A stretch of DNA of 64,000 bases from Ailurus styani. Lineage: Eukaryota > Chordata > Mammalia > Carnivora > Ailuridae. Below the pieces are notes generated by a model. The model did not search any database. It had not been told where the DNA came from and saw nothing but the letters and a program-made list of their open reading frames with translations. The stretch is from the NCBI GenBank assembly GCA_002007465.1, contig LNAC01000039.1:3123159-3187158 (forward strand). Reading direction: 5' to 3'. The translations under genes and the position numbers were made by a program. Shown here one piece after another: positions 10,401-23,700 of the stretch (the first letter of the stretch is position 1; every line of letters starts with the position of its first letter).

Positions 10401-13400
10401 CACATACACATATATTGTCTGGAGCTAGCGAATTATTCTTTTTCTAAAGCTATGTCTGCTCATATCAATTTCCCATAGATTTGGATTATCAACAAAAATA
10501 AGAAGATACTTACATTTGGATAAGTTATTTTGAACTCCAGCCCTGGTACCCGTTTAATTGGGTACACAGCTCTGGCTCACCATATGGACACATCACATTA
10601 TACTCATACAGGACTGTATCCCTATAGCCCCACAGAAATGGGGTATTACTGTGGGTCATCAGATTTGAGAAGGCTTCTACTTAAATTACCTTTTAATTTT
10701 ATGCAATGCACAGAATTAGGGAATCAAAATCTCAGATGTTAATGCTTGATATTTTCAAAGGGGTTGGCTATCAATTCGAACATATTGATGTCAGTCCAAG
10801 TCCTTGTAAAGGACTGATAATAGACTCATCAGGCTTGGTGTCCTCTCCTTGCAGAGAGAATAAATGGGCTGAGCTCAAGCACTCGTCTTTCTCTCAAGCT
10901 TCAGATATTTATACACATATGATCTGATTTGAAGACGCTCGTAAGAACAAGTGAAGGTTTCCATTTTGCATTAGCTTGTTTATCAGAGTACTAGGAAGGT
11001 AACATTTGAGGACAGACACACGACTGCAATTAGTAACAAGTTCTTTAACCCTCTTTACATCGAGCTATTACCCTGGCCAGCAAAGATGCCCTGAAGAATT
11101 CACTTAGAAAGCAAAAATTATTTCCTTTATCTCTTGTATTCTAAGATTAGATAAATAATATTCCAATTTATTATTAACAGTAATGTGGACATATAGAAAT
11201 TGTTACAAACCTCTGCGCTGCCTTTATTTTAAATACCTCAACATATTTTAAATCAGAAGAGTGGGATCTCATTTTAAAAAGTGTATCAAGTGTGTAATTT
11301 TTCCCTAAGGGCTATTTCAGGAAATGTGCCTACCCCAAATTCACAGTATATGAATTTTTTAGATTACGAAGGAAAATAAAAATACATTTTTAATTCTCTT
11401 TATTCCCATGGTACTTGTAACAGTTGCAAGTCATATACATACAGGAGAGCACCAAGCATATATTTGGTGTATAAAATGTATATGTTGATATGACTCTTTA
11501 TGTATCTATGTATGTGTTCCCTCAGTAATAACACCTAACACTGAATGAATTCCATAAGAAACTTTCTCGATAAATTTCCTCTTGTAATAGCCAATATTTT
11601 TCCAGAAAATTGCATTAGATAAAACATTTTTTCTCGTGCATCTCAAATAAATATTTCTAAGGCAGCACTTAGCTTTTTTCCCCCAGTTATCATGTCAATA
11701 TTCTCAGTCCATATTATCATTTTGTCAGAGAGTCCATCAACATTATCTTCCCGGTCATAGTTACATAGTGGACCTTTCTAGATTTTGCCCAGGGCTTGGG
11801 CTCTTCCCTTCCCATCCTCACCTCTGGAGGCCTTGTCCTGCTAACCACTCTGGCTTCTGCCTCACCTTCCAGGAGTGGCTGTGTTTCCATGAATCTGGGC
11901 TGAGGCCAGTCTTTAAGACAGCTTTAACATGCTGGTTATAAGGATGGCTTCAAGGACAAAGCCAAGAGAGAGGAAACAGAAGAGTGAAGAATAAATGGGA
12001 AATATGTATTTGACAAATAAATGCCGCCCCCCCCCAAGTAACAGAAAGAAGTAGACTCGAGACCTGAAGGCGGAAAGAATAGTTGCGGGGGGAGGGGGGC
12101 GTGGTGGGGATCGGGGCTGATCAACCGGTCCCAACTGAGCTCTGAAGCCTCCTTTGGGGCCAGGTCGCTGTCTTCGGTCCTGAAAAGTCTCGCCCCTGTT
12201 CCACTATCTCCAAGCCTGACGGAAGCTCCCCTCCAGAGCTGCTCGCCCAACACCGAAGCGTCAGGCAAACCAGGCGCTTTGACCTTTCACCTGCTTGGCA
12301 AAGGACTTTTCCCAACACTTTCACAGGGTCAGGGGCTGTTCCTTTTGAAGTAGCCCCGGGAATCCCAGCCCTCTCCCTACCTAGCCCTGCTCGTGCCCAA
12401 GGCCTTTGAGTTTCCCAGNNNNNNNNNNNNNNNNNNNNNNNNNNNNNNNNNNNNNNNNNNNNNNNNNNNNNNNNNNNNNNNNNNNNNNNNNNNNNNNNNN
12501 NNNNNNNNNNNNNNNNNNNNNNNNNNNNNNNNNNNNNNNNNNNNNNNNNNNNNNNNNNNNNNNNNNNNNNNNNNNNNNNNNNNNNNNNNNNNNNNNNNNN
12601 NNNNNNNNNNNNNNNNNNNNNNNNNNNNNNNNNNNNNNNNNNNNNNNNNNNNNNNNNNNNNNNNNNNNNNNNNNNNNNNNNNNNNNNNNNNNNNNNNNNN
12701 NNNNNNNNNNNNNNNNNNNNNNNNNNNNNNNNNNNNNNNNNNNNNNNNNNNNNNNNNNNNNNNNNNNNNNNNNNNNNNNNNNNNNNNNNNNNNNNNNNNN
12801 NNNNNNNNNNNNNNNNNNNNNNNNNNNNNNNNNNNNNNNNNNNNNNNNNNNNNNNNNNNNNNNNNNNNNNNNNNNNNNNNNNNNNNNNNNNNNNNNNNNN
12901 NNNNNNNNNNNNNNNNNNNNNNNNNNNNNNNNNNNNNNNNNNNNNNNNNNNNNNNNCGCCGGCTTCGCGTCTCCAGTCTAAAGGCCTAGCTGACCGCCTG
13001 CACTCTGTTCCAGGGAGGCTGCCCCGTGGACAAGACGCACAGAAACCAGTGCAGGGCGTGTCGGCTGAAGAAGTGTTTGGAAGTCAACATGAACAAAGAT
13101 GGTAATCAGCACAGCTTTTTATTTCTCTAATGTTGGTTGACTAGTAAGTAAATTATATGTACAGAAAATACATGGCACTCCAATGCATGTAAATCATCTC
13201 TAGAGCACTTCTTTCCAGATGCTGGGAATTGGCCTCGGACTTTCAGTCTTATCCGTCTCTCTGCATGAGCCCCCACCCCCACCCCACTGAATTCTAGAGG
13301 CATGACCCATACCCACATAGGAAACTCGCGCCCCACAACCAGCCCCACCCCCACGAAGACAGGGCTCTCGGGACCCCACTCTGCTGGGCACACACGCGCG

Positions 13401-16400
13401 GCATTTCCTGCTTCGCGTCCTAATACCTCCTCTCACCTCTCCTTGCAGCCCTTGCGTGGCCTCCGCTCAGCCTGTTAGCCTTCCGCGGGATCTCGCGGTC
13501 TGGATGGTCTCCGAGGTTGGAGACTGGGGGGACTAGGAGACTGTGTTGGAGGAGGGAGGGCAGAGACCCAAGCACGCGGAATTTCGAGCCCGTGTTTGTT
13601 AATTCGTCAAGACTCCAAAACCAGGACGGCCATTGTGGCGATCTGGGCTTTTTCTCTCGGTTCTACAAAAAGAGGCTGGAGAGGCAGGGAGACGCCTGTG
13701 GGTGCCTCGGACGCCCGACTTTCAGAAGGCTCTTAAGGCGCGCAGCAAGAATTAGGGCATCAGATTCTTCTCCGGGGGAGAGCGCAGGCCGAGCGCGTGC
13801 CCGGGGGTGGCCTGGCGAGGGCGCCCCAGGCCTGGCCGGGGCGCCGGAGGCCGGGGTCATGGCCGGGAGGGAGGAATGGGGCCTCAGGACAGGATGCCGA
13901 GAGAGTTTGCCTTGGCGACGGGCCGGGCCGGGTGGCAGCTCCAGGAGGCACGGAGCCCACTGGGGAGAGCTCCTTCCTCAGCGGCGCAGGAAGCAGGAGG
14001 GAACGTCCAACCTGTTGAACTTGTGTATTGACAAGTTGTCAAGCTCTGCGAGCGGAAGATTGCCCTGAATTAATTTGTTTGTTTAAACTGTTGGCGGTAA
14101 TTGTCACATCTCCCCTGCCTTCCTCCAGCACACTCCAAGACGGGCTCTCCCTTGGGTCCTTTCCTCCCGAGGCCGTCGGAGGCCAAACGCCACTTCCGCG
14201 GGGGTGGAGGTGGGGGGTCCTCGGCGTTGGGCTGAGCGGGAAAAGTCTGTGTAGGGACGCCGTGCTTGGCTGGGCCAGTGTTCCCTCTCCCCTTTGTCGC
14301 GGACAAGGACACCTAACCACTCCCCCACCCCCGAGGGTCTCTGGTTTCTCCGCGACCTCCCCTGGGTGGGGAAGAGCCCTGAACAGGACAAGAGAGCACA
14401 CCTAGTCTTGCGGGAGGCTTGGCCATTATCGTGGCACTTGGGGTGGGGCTTCTCTTCTCAGCCTGGGCTCTCTCGTGCCTACAGTGTAAGAGACAGACGA
14501 TCTCGGAGCGCCCTCCGCCCGCACATTCTCTGTCCCGCCCTCTGGCCACCTCTCCAGTGACCCTGCCTGCCCAGACGCGGCGTTTGGCCCAGGAGCTCGG
14601 CAGCGGCTAAGAGCTGTCGAGTCTCTGATCCTGGGCATTCGTCCATCTGTCTGTCTCTGCAGCCGTGCAGCACGAGCGGGGGCCTCGGACGTCCACCATC
14701 CGCAAGCAGGTGGCCCTCTACTTCCGTGGACACAAGGAAGAGAACGGGGCGGCTGCGCACTTCCCCTCGGCAGCGCTGCCCGCGCCGGCGTTCTTCACGG
14801 CAGTCACGCAGCTCGAACCCCACGGCTTGGAGCTGGCCGCCGTGTCCGCCACCCCGGAGCGGCAGACTCTCGTGAGCCTGGCTCAGCCCACGCCCAAGGT
14901 CCGTGTCCTTGCTGGACCCCAAGGAGCCTGGTGGCTAGCGGAGGGCGGAGGCGGGGGCTCCCATCTCTTCGGAGCTAGGATGGGGTCAAGCCAAAGACAG
15001 AGCGACCTCGCGTGGTGCTCGGTGGGGCTCTGCAGGGAGCTTTCGGCCCCCCACTCTCCCTGGCGAAGCCAGGAGCGTCCAGATTTTAGTGGACAGTAGA
15101 GTCACTCTCTGAGTTGGCTACAGATGTGGACTCCCTGCCCCACTTCCTATAGAGTCTCTTTCGGCAAGTTTGAGGTGTCACCCAGGAATTTACACCTTTA
15201 AAAAAAGAATGCCCTGGTGTGGGGTCCTGGCTGCACCGGGGGCTGACCTAGGTATTTCTAGACACCCAAAGAGCACTTCTGTTTTTAGGAAAAAGGAGTT
15301 GGCTGCGGCTGGCAGAGAAGAGTCCCCGTGTAGCAGATTGCAGGGATCTGTTTTCTAGAGCAAGGCTGTGGGTCCCTAATGCAGCAACCACAGGGGGAGC
15401 TGACCCTGTTAGGACAGTTTGAGGAAGCTGGCTTCGTCTTCTGCTCTCCCTTCACTCCCTTCTGAGATGCTCGTACTTCTGCCCGGATTGAGTCTCTATT
15501 GAGCAGGCCCACAGCCTGAACACTTCAAAAGGCTGCCACCTAGGGACTACCTTCCAGGCTTCCAGCTGGTACCTACCCAAAGCGCCCACTCCAGGCCGCC
15601 AAGGGGAGGGCCAGCTGCAGCCCCAAACTGCAGGGAAGCCAGACACCTGGGCATACGCACAAGCACAATATTTAATATTGCTTTCTTACCCTTGATGTGT
15701 ATAATAAGCTTGGGAAAGTAGTGTTATGAATATGTTGTCAGTTATGAATGGGAATGCTCTGTGAATGATTAAGATGTCTAATTGAAATATTTCCATAATA
15801 TACTAATCCTTTCTAAAAATACTCATATGCATATTTGTGTTTGGGATGCCTATTAATTTATACTTTTTTCACATCTATTTTTATTTACACAAATGCAAGC
15901 AGCTCTTGTCTAAATTGGGAGACAGGCCTGGCACTTGGCTCAGTTGGAGCAAAATTTGCTGCAGGAGATAGAAAAGCCAGATGCCCCTCTGGAAGGAACA
16001 GGCCCCCAAAGACTGGAAATGGGCCTTTCCCAGTGGTTATTATTTCTCAAATTCTATAGATATAGATGTTTGTTTTTTTGTCTACCAATGGGAACTGAGT
16101 GTTTAAGCAGAACATCCAAATGCGTATCTCCTTCCCTAATTAGGAAATTAAAAGGTTGGCTCTACTTGCAAAGCTATGGTTTCCTCACTCCTTGTTGTTT
16201 CTCTTTCTCCCCCTCTCAGTACCCCCACGAAGTGAATGGGACCCCAATGTATCTGTATGAAGTGGCCACGGAGTCCGTGTGTGAATCAGCTGCCAGGCTT
16301 CTGTTCATGAGCATCAAGTGGGCTAAGAGTGTACCAGCTTTCTCCACGCTATCTTTGCAGGACCAGGTATGACCAAGAGGGCACTGAGCTCTTGGGGAAG

Positions 16401-17678
16401 GGAACTGGGGAAAAAAAGAAAACAAAAACAACAAAAAGACAAAATACCAACAGTGGTCAGCCTTATGAAACTGGAGGTTACCTGGATAAATCACGAAGGC
16501 CAGGAGTCCGTTTTTAACAGCAAAGAGGAAATGGTTTTTATTAGCTTCCTACAATGGGTTCAAAATATCTAGCTATGGAATCCTTACTAAGAAATGTAAT
16601 TATGTTATTTCAGGAAGGTTGGATCTGGTCTATGAAAAACAAATATACAAGAACATTAGCTCTCTTTTTTCCCCAAGTTTAATTGAAACATCAAATTTAA
16701 TCACAAATTTAAAAAATCTTAATGACATTTAAAATTGCTGATAAAACAAAGTTTCTTAAGAATATGGGGCCTGAGAGAAAAAGGTGATGAGAGTATTCGC
16801 CTGTAAGATTTTCAGAGCTAGTCTCATTATTTCACGTTCACAGCTTTATATTTTCCATTGTGGTACTCATGGCCTTGACCACTAATTTGTGAGCAAGTAT
16901 GTTATGGGGTGCATGGCAGACCTCCTACAGGCTAGGATCACCCTTGCTTCTTGAAGTCCTTTTCAAGATTTTGTAAACGAATGGGCATTGTGCATAATTC
17001 TGTGGTTATAAATGACAGTCAGAGAGAGAAAAAGTATATGCTGCTAAAAATTACATCTTACCAAAAGCTGGAAATTTTCTTGTTAGAAATCTCAGAGATA
17101 GCCTCTGCCAGAATTTTTCTAATCTTAAGGGAAAGAAAGAAAATGAAGTGTTCATAACCATTGGACATTACCGGTACATTCATAGAAATTAATGACAAAT
17201 TTCTCAAAAGGCTAATAAGTAGTTTTGAAAGCAAGTGGCTTCTTTAATTCATTTTATACCTAATTAAAGCAGAATGGTGCCCTTTAATATGAAGTATGTT
17301 TCCTACAGAGAGACCTAGCAATGTGCTCAAAACATTTAATCTTCTAGCATGAGATGTTCTTTTTTCCATAGCCTGGACTTTCAGACATGGTCAGAATTAG
17401 ATATTGTTTACCTTGCATTTTAAAGTATTATTTTCTGTACCTAATGCAATAAAACTAAAAATAAAGCATTTTCAAAATTAAACCTTTTTGGTCTGATTGT
17501 GATTTTGGTTACAAGCCTTCACAATTCAGCTCTTAGCTCCCAAAAGGAAACACCTTCACAGAAATCATCCAGAATTGACTGGTTTTTGAGAGATTTTTCA
17601 AAAACAGATTTTTTTCCCCAAAATAGTTGGGTTGTATCTTTGACCAGGTTTGCTGGTTGACTCTAACCATTTGTTGTT

Positions 17679-17715
<37 letters not shown>

Positions 17716-20700
17716 ACGCGCGCGTGTGCGTGCGCGCGCATGCACAAGGGCCTGCGCATGTGTGTCCTGGCTACTTTCTCTGAAAACAGGTATTTGTATA
17801 CTCTAATACAAACAAAATTTACTTGATGTCTGCCACTTAGCCCTTCAGTGGAAACCCTTCAACAACAAGCAAACTGCAATGAAGTGGAATCCAGTATATT
17901 AATTTGGAAAAGGAGCCAGATTTTCATTTTAAATATTCAGTAGCACATTTTATTAGAGTGAAAATGACAAGCACCTTGATGCTGTCCACTTATGAGTCTC
18001 AGAAAAATCAGGCAGTGAGATGAGGTAAACTCAGCAAAACCCGATTAACATAATTACACCCTGATTTCCCTGCATGCCTCTTGGGAATTAGTGATCTCTC
18101 TTTCTTTCTCTCTCTCTCTCCCAGCCCAGCCCCCCAACCCTCTAGGAAGATGGGGGCCCAGATCTGCACGCTTAGTCTGTAATCCTCAACCCTGATAATA
18201 TCAGCATTTTATATGAAGGGGATCTGCCTGCTGAGCTGCTGGTGGCATTTCATAGAGCCTGGGTCTCTGGAGAAGTTTCTAGGTGGTCGGGAATGAATAG
18301 ATGCAAGGCCAAGAAGGGTAAACCCTTTTCCAAAGGAAGCAAAGTTTGGGGAATTGGAATGGGTGACTCTCATATGCGTGTGCTTATCCATAGGCACTTT
18401 TCAAAAAGGAAAATATGGAATATAAAGGAAAAGCTGGAATATTCAGAGGAAAATTTACCAAGACAGGCATTTAAAACACTTTTTAAAATAATGGAAATTT
18501 ACATATTGAAATTGTTTATAAATTTATAAATTACACACTATATTATATTATACATCTATTGTATGACAGCTGATGCTTTTGGAAGATGCTTGGAGAGAAC
18601 TGTTTGTTCTAGGAATAGCACAATGGGCCATTCCGGTTGATGCTAACACTCTACTGGCTGTATCTGGTAAGAATTGCACAATTTAATGACTTTGTTGTAG
18701 AAATTACCATAAAAATACATTACTGAAAAAAGAACAACATGTAAAGAATAACAAATTCCTGCTGAACAATAGAGTATACCTGTCATTTATAAATCTATAT
18801 TTAAATGCAAATAATGTTGTTTTGTTGTATTCATGACTGCTTGCATTGTTATTTAAATGCAAATTACTGTGTTTGTTATCATCCAAGAGAAGATTTTATA
18901 TTAACTTTCATACAATATAGCCAGTTTACATGGAATCAGATATCTTAGAGTGACAATTGAATAGATATTGATATGCAGAATTCTGTCAAAAATCAATATT
19001 AAATCATGAAAATGCCTTCATATTAGAGCATTTATTCCATATTTCTATTCTAGGCATGAACGGTGACAACACAGATTCCCAGAAGCTGAACAAGATCATA
19101 TCTGAAATACAAGCTTTACAGGAGGTGGTGGCTCGGTTTAGACAACTCCGGTTAGATGCTACTGAATTTGCCTGTCTGAAATGCATCGTCACTTTCAAAG
19201 CTGGTAAGCTGACGCAGACCCCTGCCTCTTCTCCTTCCCTGGGTTTGCCACCTCACTCACTCAGCCACCTCAGAGCCCAGACTGATCACTGCACAAAGAG
19301 GGGATGGTTTTTAAGGGAGCTGATACCTGGGGCTGGCCCCGTTTTCCATGGTGGGGGTGCTCCCTGTTCTCCGGCCGACCATCCATTTCCAGAGGCGTGC
19401 TTCCCCATCTGCATTTCCTGCGCTGCTTCTCATAGTTTCCCCCTGTCTTCATTTCTAGTTCCTACACACAGTGGTTCTGAACTGAGAAGTTTCCGGAATG
19501 CTGCCGCTATCGCAGCCCTTCAAGATGAGGCCCAGCTAACCCTCAACAGCTACATCCATACCAGGTGACTCTTGTTTGCCTTGATCGGGTGCTTAAGAAA
19601 ATTGCTTCCATTGTGAATGCGTGAGCAGGCACTAATAAGCCAGTTCAAATCCTGTGACCAATTATCCTGTTGCCCTCCAGCTAATATAGTCAGAATCTCA
19701 CTTACCCCTCAGCGTGGGTGAGAGGAGCAGATCAGATTAGATTATCAAAGTGAAAGCATTGCCAGACCCCGAACAAATTGATCCATCAAAACATTTGGAC
19801 ACATTTGTGTGAATAGACCCTAATCTGGGCAGGGTCAAAAATGAAGGCCAAAGTGTTATGATCTGTTAGTTGATCTATTAGAGTGGTCGCATCATCCTTG
19901 AGAGGCCATCTTTAACCCCATCATGACTGCTGTTTGGCTTTGGTGACTGGTATCTGTTGAGTTACTTTGAGTCATAGCGTCCATCAGGCAGCTTCTGGCC
20001 AAGCAGAGCCCATTGGCAGAGGCTGTTTGTGGCTTGTTGTAGACAAACCCAGCCACTGATGCTCCAGCGATGCTCCTCCTGGCCCACCAATGGACAAGTC
20101 CACCAAGAGGTGTATAGACCTTCTGATTTCATTTTCAGATCAAAAAAAGCAAGACTTTTAAAGAGTAGTGGAACCCTGCTAGCTTCCTAAGTTAGGATTG
20201 TGATAGATCCAAGGTTAGAATAGAGTTGCTTATGATTATTTATTCTTAGATTGAGCTTGAAAGGAAGCCCCTGGAAGCTTGTCTCCATCATCTCAACATC
20301 ACCCACAGACACTGTACTGGGAGTAACTAAATTGAGTGGCTCTGGCCATTCATGCCTTCCTCACCTAAGGGGTGGGAGAAATCCCAAGTCAGGTGTATTC
20401 ATTGGCGGTGATACCACTTCTGCTATGAATCTGCTTATTTCTGTTATAAAGCCTCTTTTGAAAACTAATGAATAAAACTGTTCCCTGTCCATGGAATATC
20501 ACCGAAACTATGTTGAGTGGTAGTGCCTGTGAATACATCTTTCAAATTAAAGAGCTATGGTTTTAATATTTTAAAAACATGTTAAATTTCAGAATGTACA
20601 GTAAACACTTCATATTTGTTCAAAATTTAAAAATGGAGCAGTACGTAATTTGGGCACTTTTTTTGCCCACTACAAACTAACTTGTATATCATGACTGACT

Positions 20701-23700
20701 CTGACATTTACAGTCATTAAGGTGTAAAGAACATCACACTGAGAAGAATATGATATCCACTTACCGATTCAGTCAAGCTTTTGCTCAGTACTCATTCTGT
20801 GCCGGGATCCCGGTGAGCATTGCAGGACACCAGAAAGAACAAGACACTTCCCGCTTGTCACTGCGTGAAGTAGACAGAAGTGTTCATTCAATTCAGACCA
20901 GAGAAGAGAGAAAAAGCAAAGTGGGCAATGGGAGAGACAAATACTAGTTGGTGAGGGAAAGTCTGGAAAGGCTGGGTGATGGAGAAGACAACATGTGTGA
21001 ATGGCAGGCCTTCAGCAGGGGAGAAGGGTGGTGAGGAGAGTCAGCACATGGATTGGTAGAGGGGCTGTGGGAAGTGCCAGTGTCCAGGAAGGGGAGTCTG
21101 AGAGGGCAAGGCCCACCAGAAGTTTCTTCTAGGCTGACCTGAGAGAGTTCAACCACAAATTGACAAAAGTCTTCTTCAGGAAAATGGCAAATATACTACT
21201 TCTCCTCAGCCTCAAAATAAGGAAATTATTCATTGAAGGAACACGTTTGCTTTGACAAGGAATTTTTAGTTCATGATATGAGCTATAGCTATAATTTAAT
21301 TTTTTAGAGAAGGGGGAGGGGCAGTGAGAGAGGGAGAGAGAGAATCCCAAGCAGGCTCCACACTCCATCCCAAGATGCTGAGATCATGGCCTGAGCTGAA
21401 ACCAAGATACAGATGCTCAACTGACTGAGCCACTCCCGCGCCCCTATAATTAATATTAATACCTAGAGTCATACATGGGACAAAGCTGCGTATGCCTTAT
21501 TTCTTAGCTCTTTCAATCAGAGAACATTCTCCTCTAGCACTTTCCTGTCTATAAAAATAAAATCTGAATTTGAAATGAAAAGTCAGTATTGCAGACTGAG
21601 CTAATTATACATTAATTGTTAAAAATTGCAAACTCAGCTCTGTAGGCTACTTCTCTAATTATCTAGGACATAAGGAAAAGGCTAGGAATTGGCATTTCAC
21701 CCAAACTATATTATAACTGAAGATCAAATACACGGATCTGTGACAGATACAGGACACTTATGCCTGAAAAGAAAACTTCCTGTTATTTATGCTAATGGGT
21801 GAAATCAGAGACATAGATATTCTAAAAAATAATATTGAGTAGTTAGAGTCTCTCTCTCTCTGCCTCACATGCACACACACACTGCTACTGTTTTAGGTAG
21901 TATAGGACTCCACATATAACAGACAATTCATTCTTGTTGACTAACCAGGCCCTTCCTAACTAGGAAATAAAACAAGTGGGTGAGGAGGTGAGTGGATAAT
22001 CTACATGCAGAAAATCAAGAGTTAATGGTCTATGGATTCTCCAAAATCCATCCTTTCTGGGAGTTACTATTCCCCATAGTGGTTCTTCACCATGGGAAAC
22101 TTCTAGCATGTTGGGTGAGTGCTGCAGACATGGTGGGGGCTTGTCGAGGCCGCCCATGGCCTCCCACCCACTGTAGGGTTCTTGCTCCTCGGCCTGACCC
22201 CGGCAAGGGAAACAGAGCTGTTGGAGAGAGTAAGGTAGAAGGGAAACGCGGGTCTTGGGATTACATTCCAGGAAACATAGAAGGTACTATCAGCCAGGAG
22301 AGCAAGGGATGGGATTTAGGTATCTTTTAAAAATGTGGATAAGCTCCGCCCTTTCCATACCACATTATTAACTATGGTCTACTGGTCCTTGTCCATGGGT
22401 GGTAATGAAGCTGGGCAGCCAAAGAGCCAAATGAGGTCCTCAGAGGCCCAGGAAGAATTATCAGCCTAGTATCAGGTTGAAGAGAGGGACTCCCGGGTGC
22501 CGAAAGCTAAGAGACAACTGTGACCATGGATTCCCTGGATTCTATTTGCAGGGTGACGTTACTGTTCAGTTAAACTCAGCATTCAGCTGCCCAGCTTCTG
22601 TGAAGAAATTTGGATATCTGTCAGTTTCTAGGCCTCTGTGGTCAGGAAGAGGTTAAACCTGGCTTGGTTTTTGACAGGTGCCCTTGGAGCTCAGTCTTCT
22701 GGGTGGTGTGCTGTGGGGGAGGTAGCCCTCTTTGTGAAATATGTAGATAGCTGATTGCAAACAATTGGTGGAGGAAGCATCCGGGCCACAGTGAGGTTAC
22801 AGGCATCTAAGGGCAGCAGAAAATTGAACTTGCCCATCTGAGCACAGACGTATGTTGGACATCAAGAGAGGAAATTGTTAAGCAATTTCTCACATCTTTA
22901 ATTATATGCCAATTTCATTGACAGGAAAGTTGGATGGCACTACCACCCAACAGAACTTAGTCTTTAATTTGCAGTGTAATAAGGATGGAATTATTCCTGA
23001 GAGTGACTAAGTATAATGCCTGAATAATAATTTGGAGAATGGCTTAGAAAAGGAATCCATTTTATTTGAGGGAACGAGCTTGAGGAAGGAGCCTCGTGAA
23101 TCAGAAAATGTGGATGTTAGCGCTACCCTGTATCCTCAGCAGCGTGGTGATTTCCTACCCTGGCAGACTTCAGTGTATTATCTGACTTAACTTAGTAGAG
23201 TGTTTCTTAAAATTATTTTTCCGGGCCGCCCGGGTGGTGCAGTCGGTTACGCGTCTGCCTTCAGCTCAGGTCATGATCCCAGGGTCTCAGGATTGAGCCC
23301 ATATGGGGCTCCCTGCTCAGCGGGGAGCCTGCTTCTCTCTCTGCCCCTCACTCTGCTTGTGCTGTCTCTCTCTCCCACCTCTCTCTCTCTCAAATAAATA
23401 AATAAAATCTTTTTTAAAAATTAAAATTTGTTTTCCTCCAAACAAAATGCAAGCCCTTTGCTAATGTAGAGACAGTCACCACGTGATTTTGGCAGCGTCA
23501 TTCTGGCTCTTTGTGCCTTGACTGTTCACCCTGCAGAGCGGGGTCAGGAGCGCCCGTGGGGGGCCTCCGTTGCAGGGGGGTGGGGCAGTAAAGAGGCTTA
23601 GCCAGGAAGAGGGTGAGCCTTCAAGTAGGGGGCACGAATTTCCGTGAGGAATGGGTCTTATCTTGCTTTCATGGCTTCTCCTCTTCCAGATATCCCACGC

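Larger units (their letters stand above)
19565..23689 (+). other. NR2E1: NR2E1 intron 8, with the first SINEs of the window
   Basis: This 4.1 kb intron holds an L2-like fragment near 20770 and CAN-SINEs at 21301 and 23223. The last 170 bases are G-rich (23558-23600). The rest, including 19565-20750 and 21450-23200, shows no gene or recognisable repeat. Confidence 0.85.

Noticed and set aside
12393..12989. 198-codon open frame at about 12.4-13.0 kb
   Set aside because: It is made almost entirely of N and has no meaning.
19056..19568. Single 170-codon frame covering NR2E1 exons 7 and 8 and the intron between
   Set aside because: Intron 7 happens to be open in this frame, but canonical GT-AG sites and the known protein require it to be spliced out. 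Intron retention would insert 85 unrelated residues.
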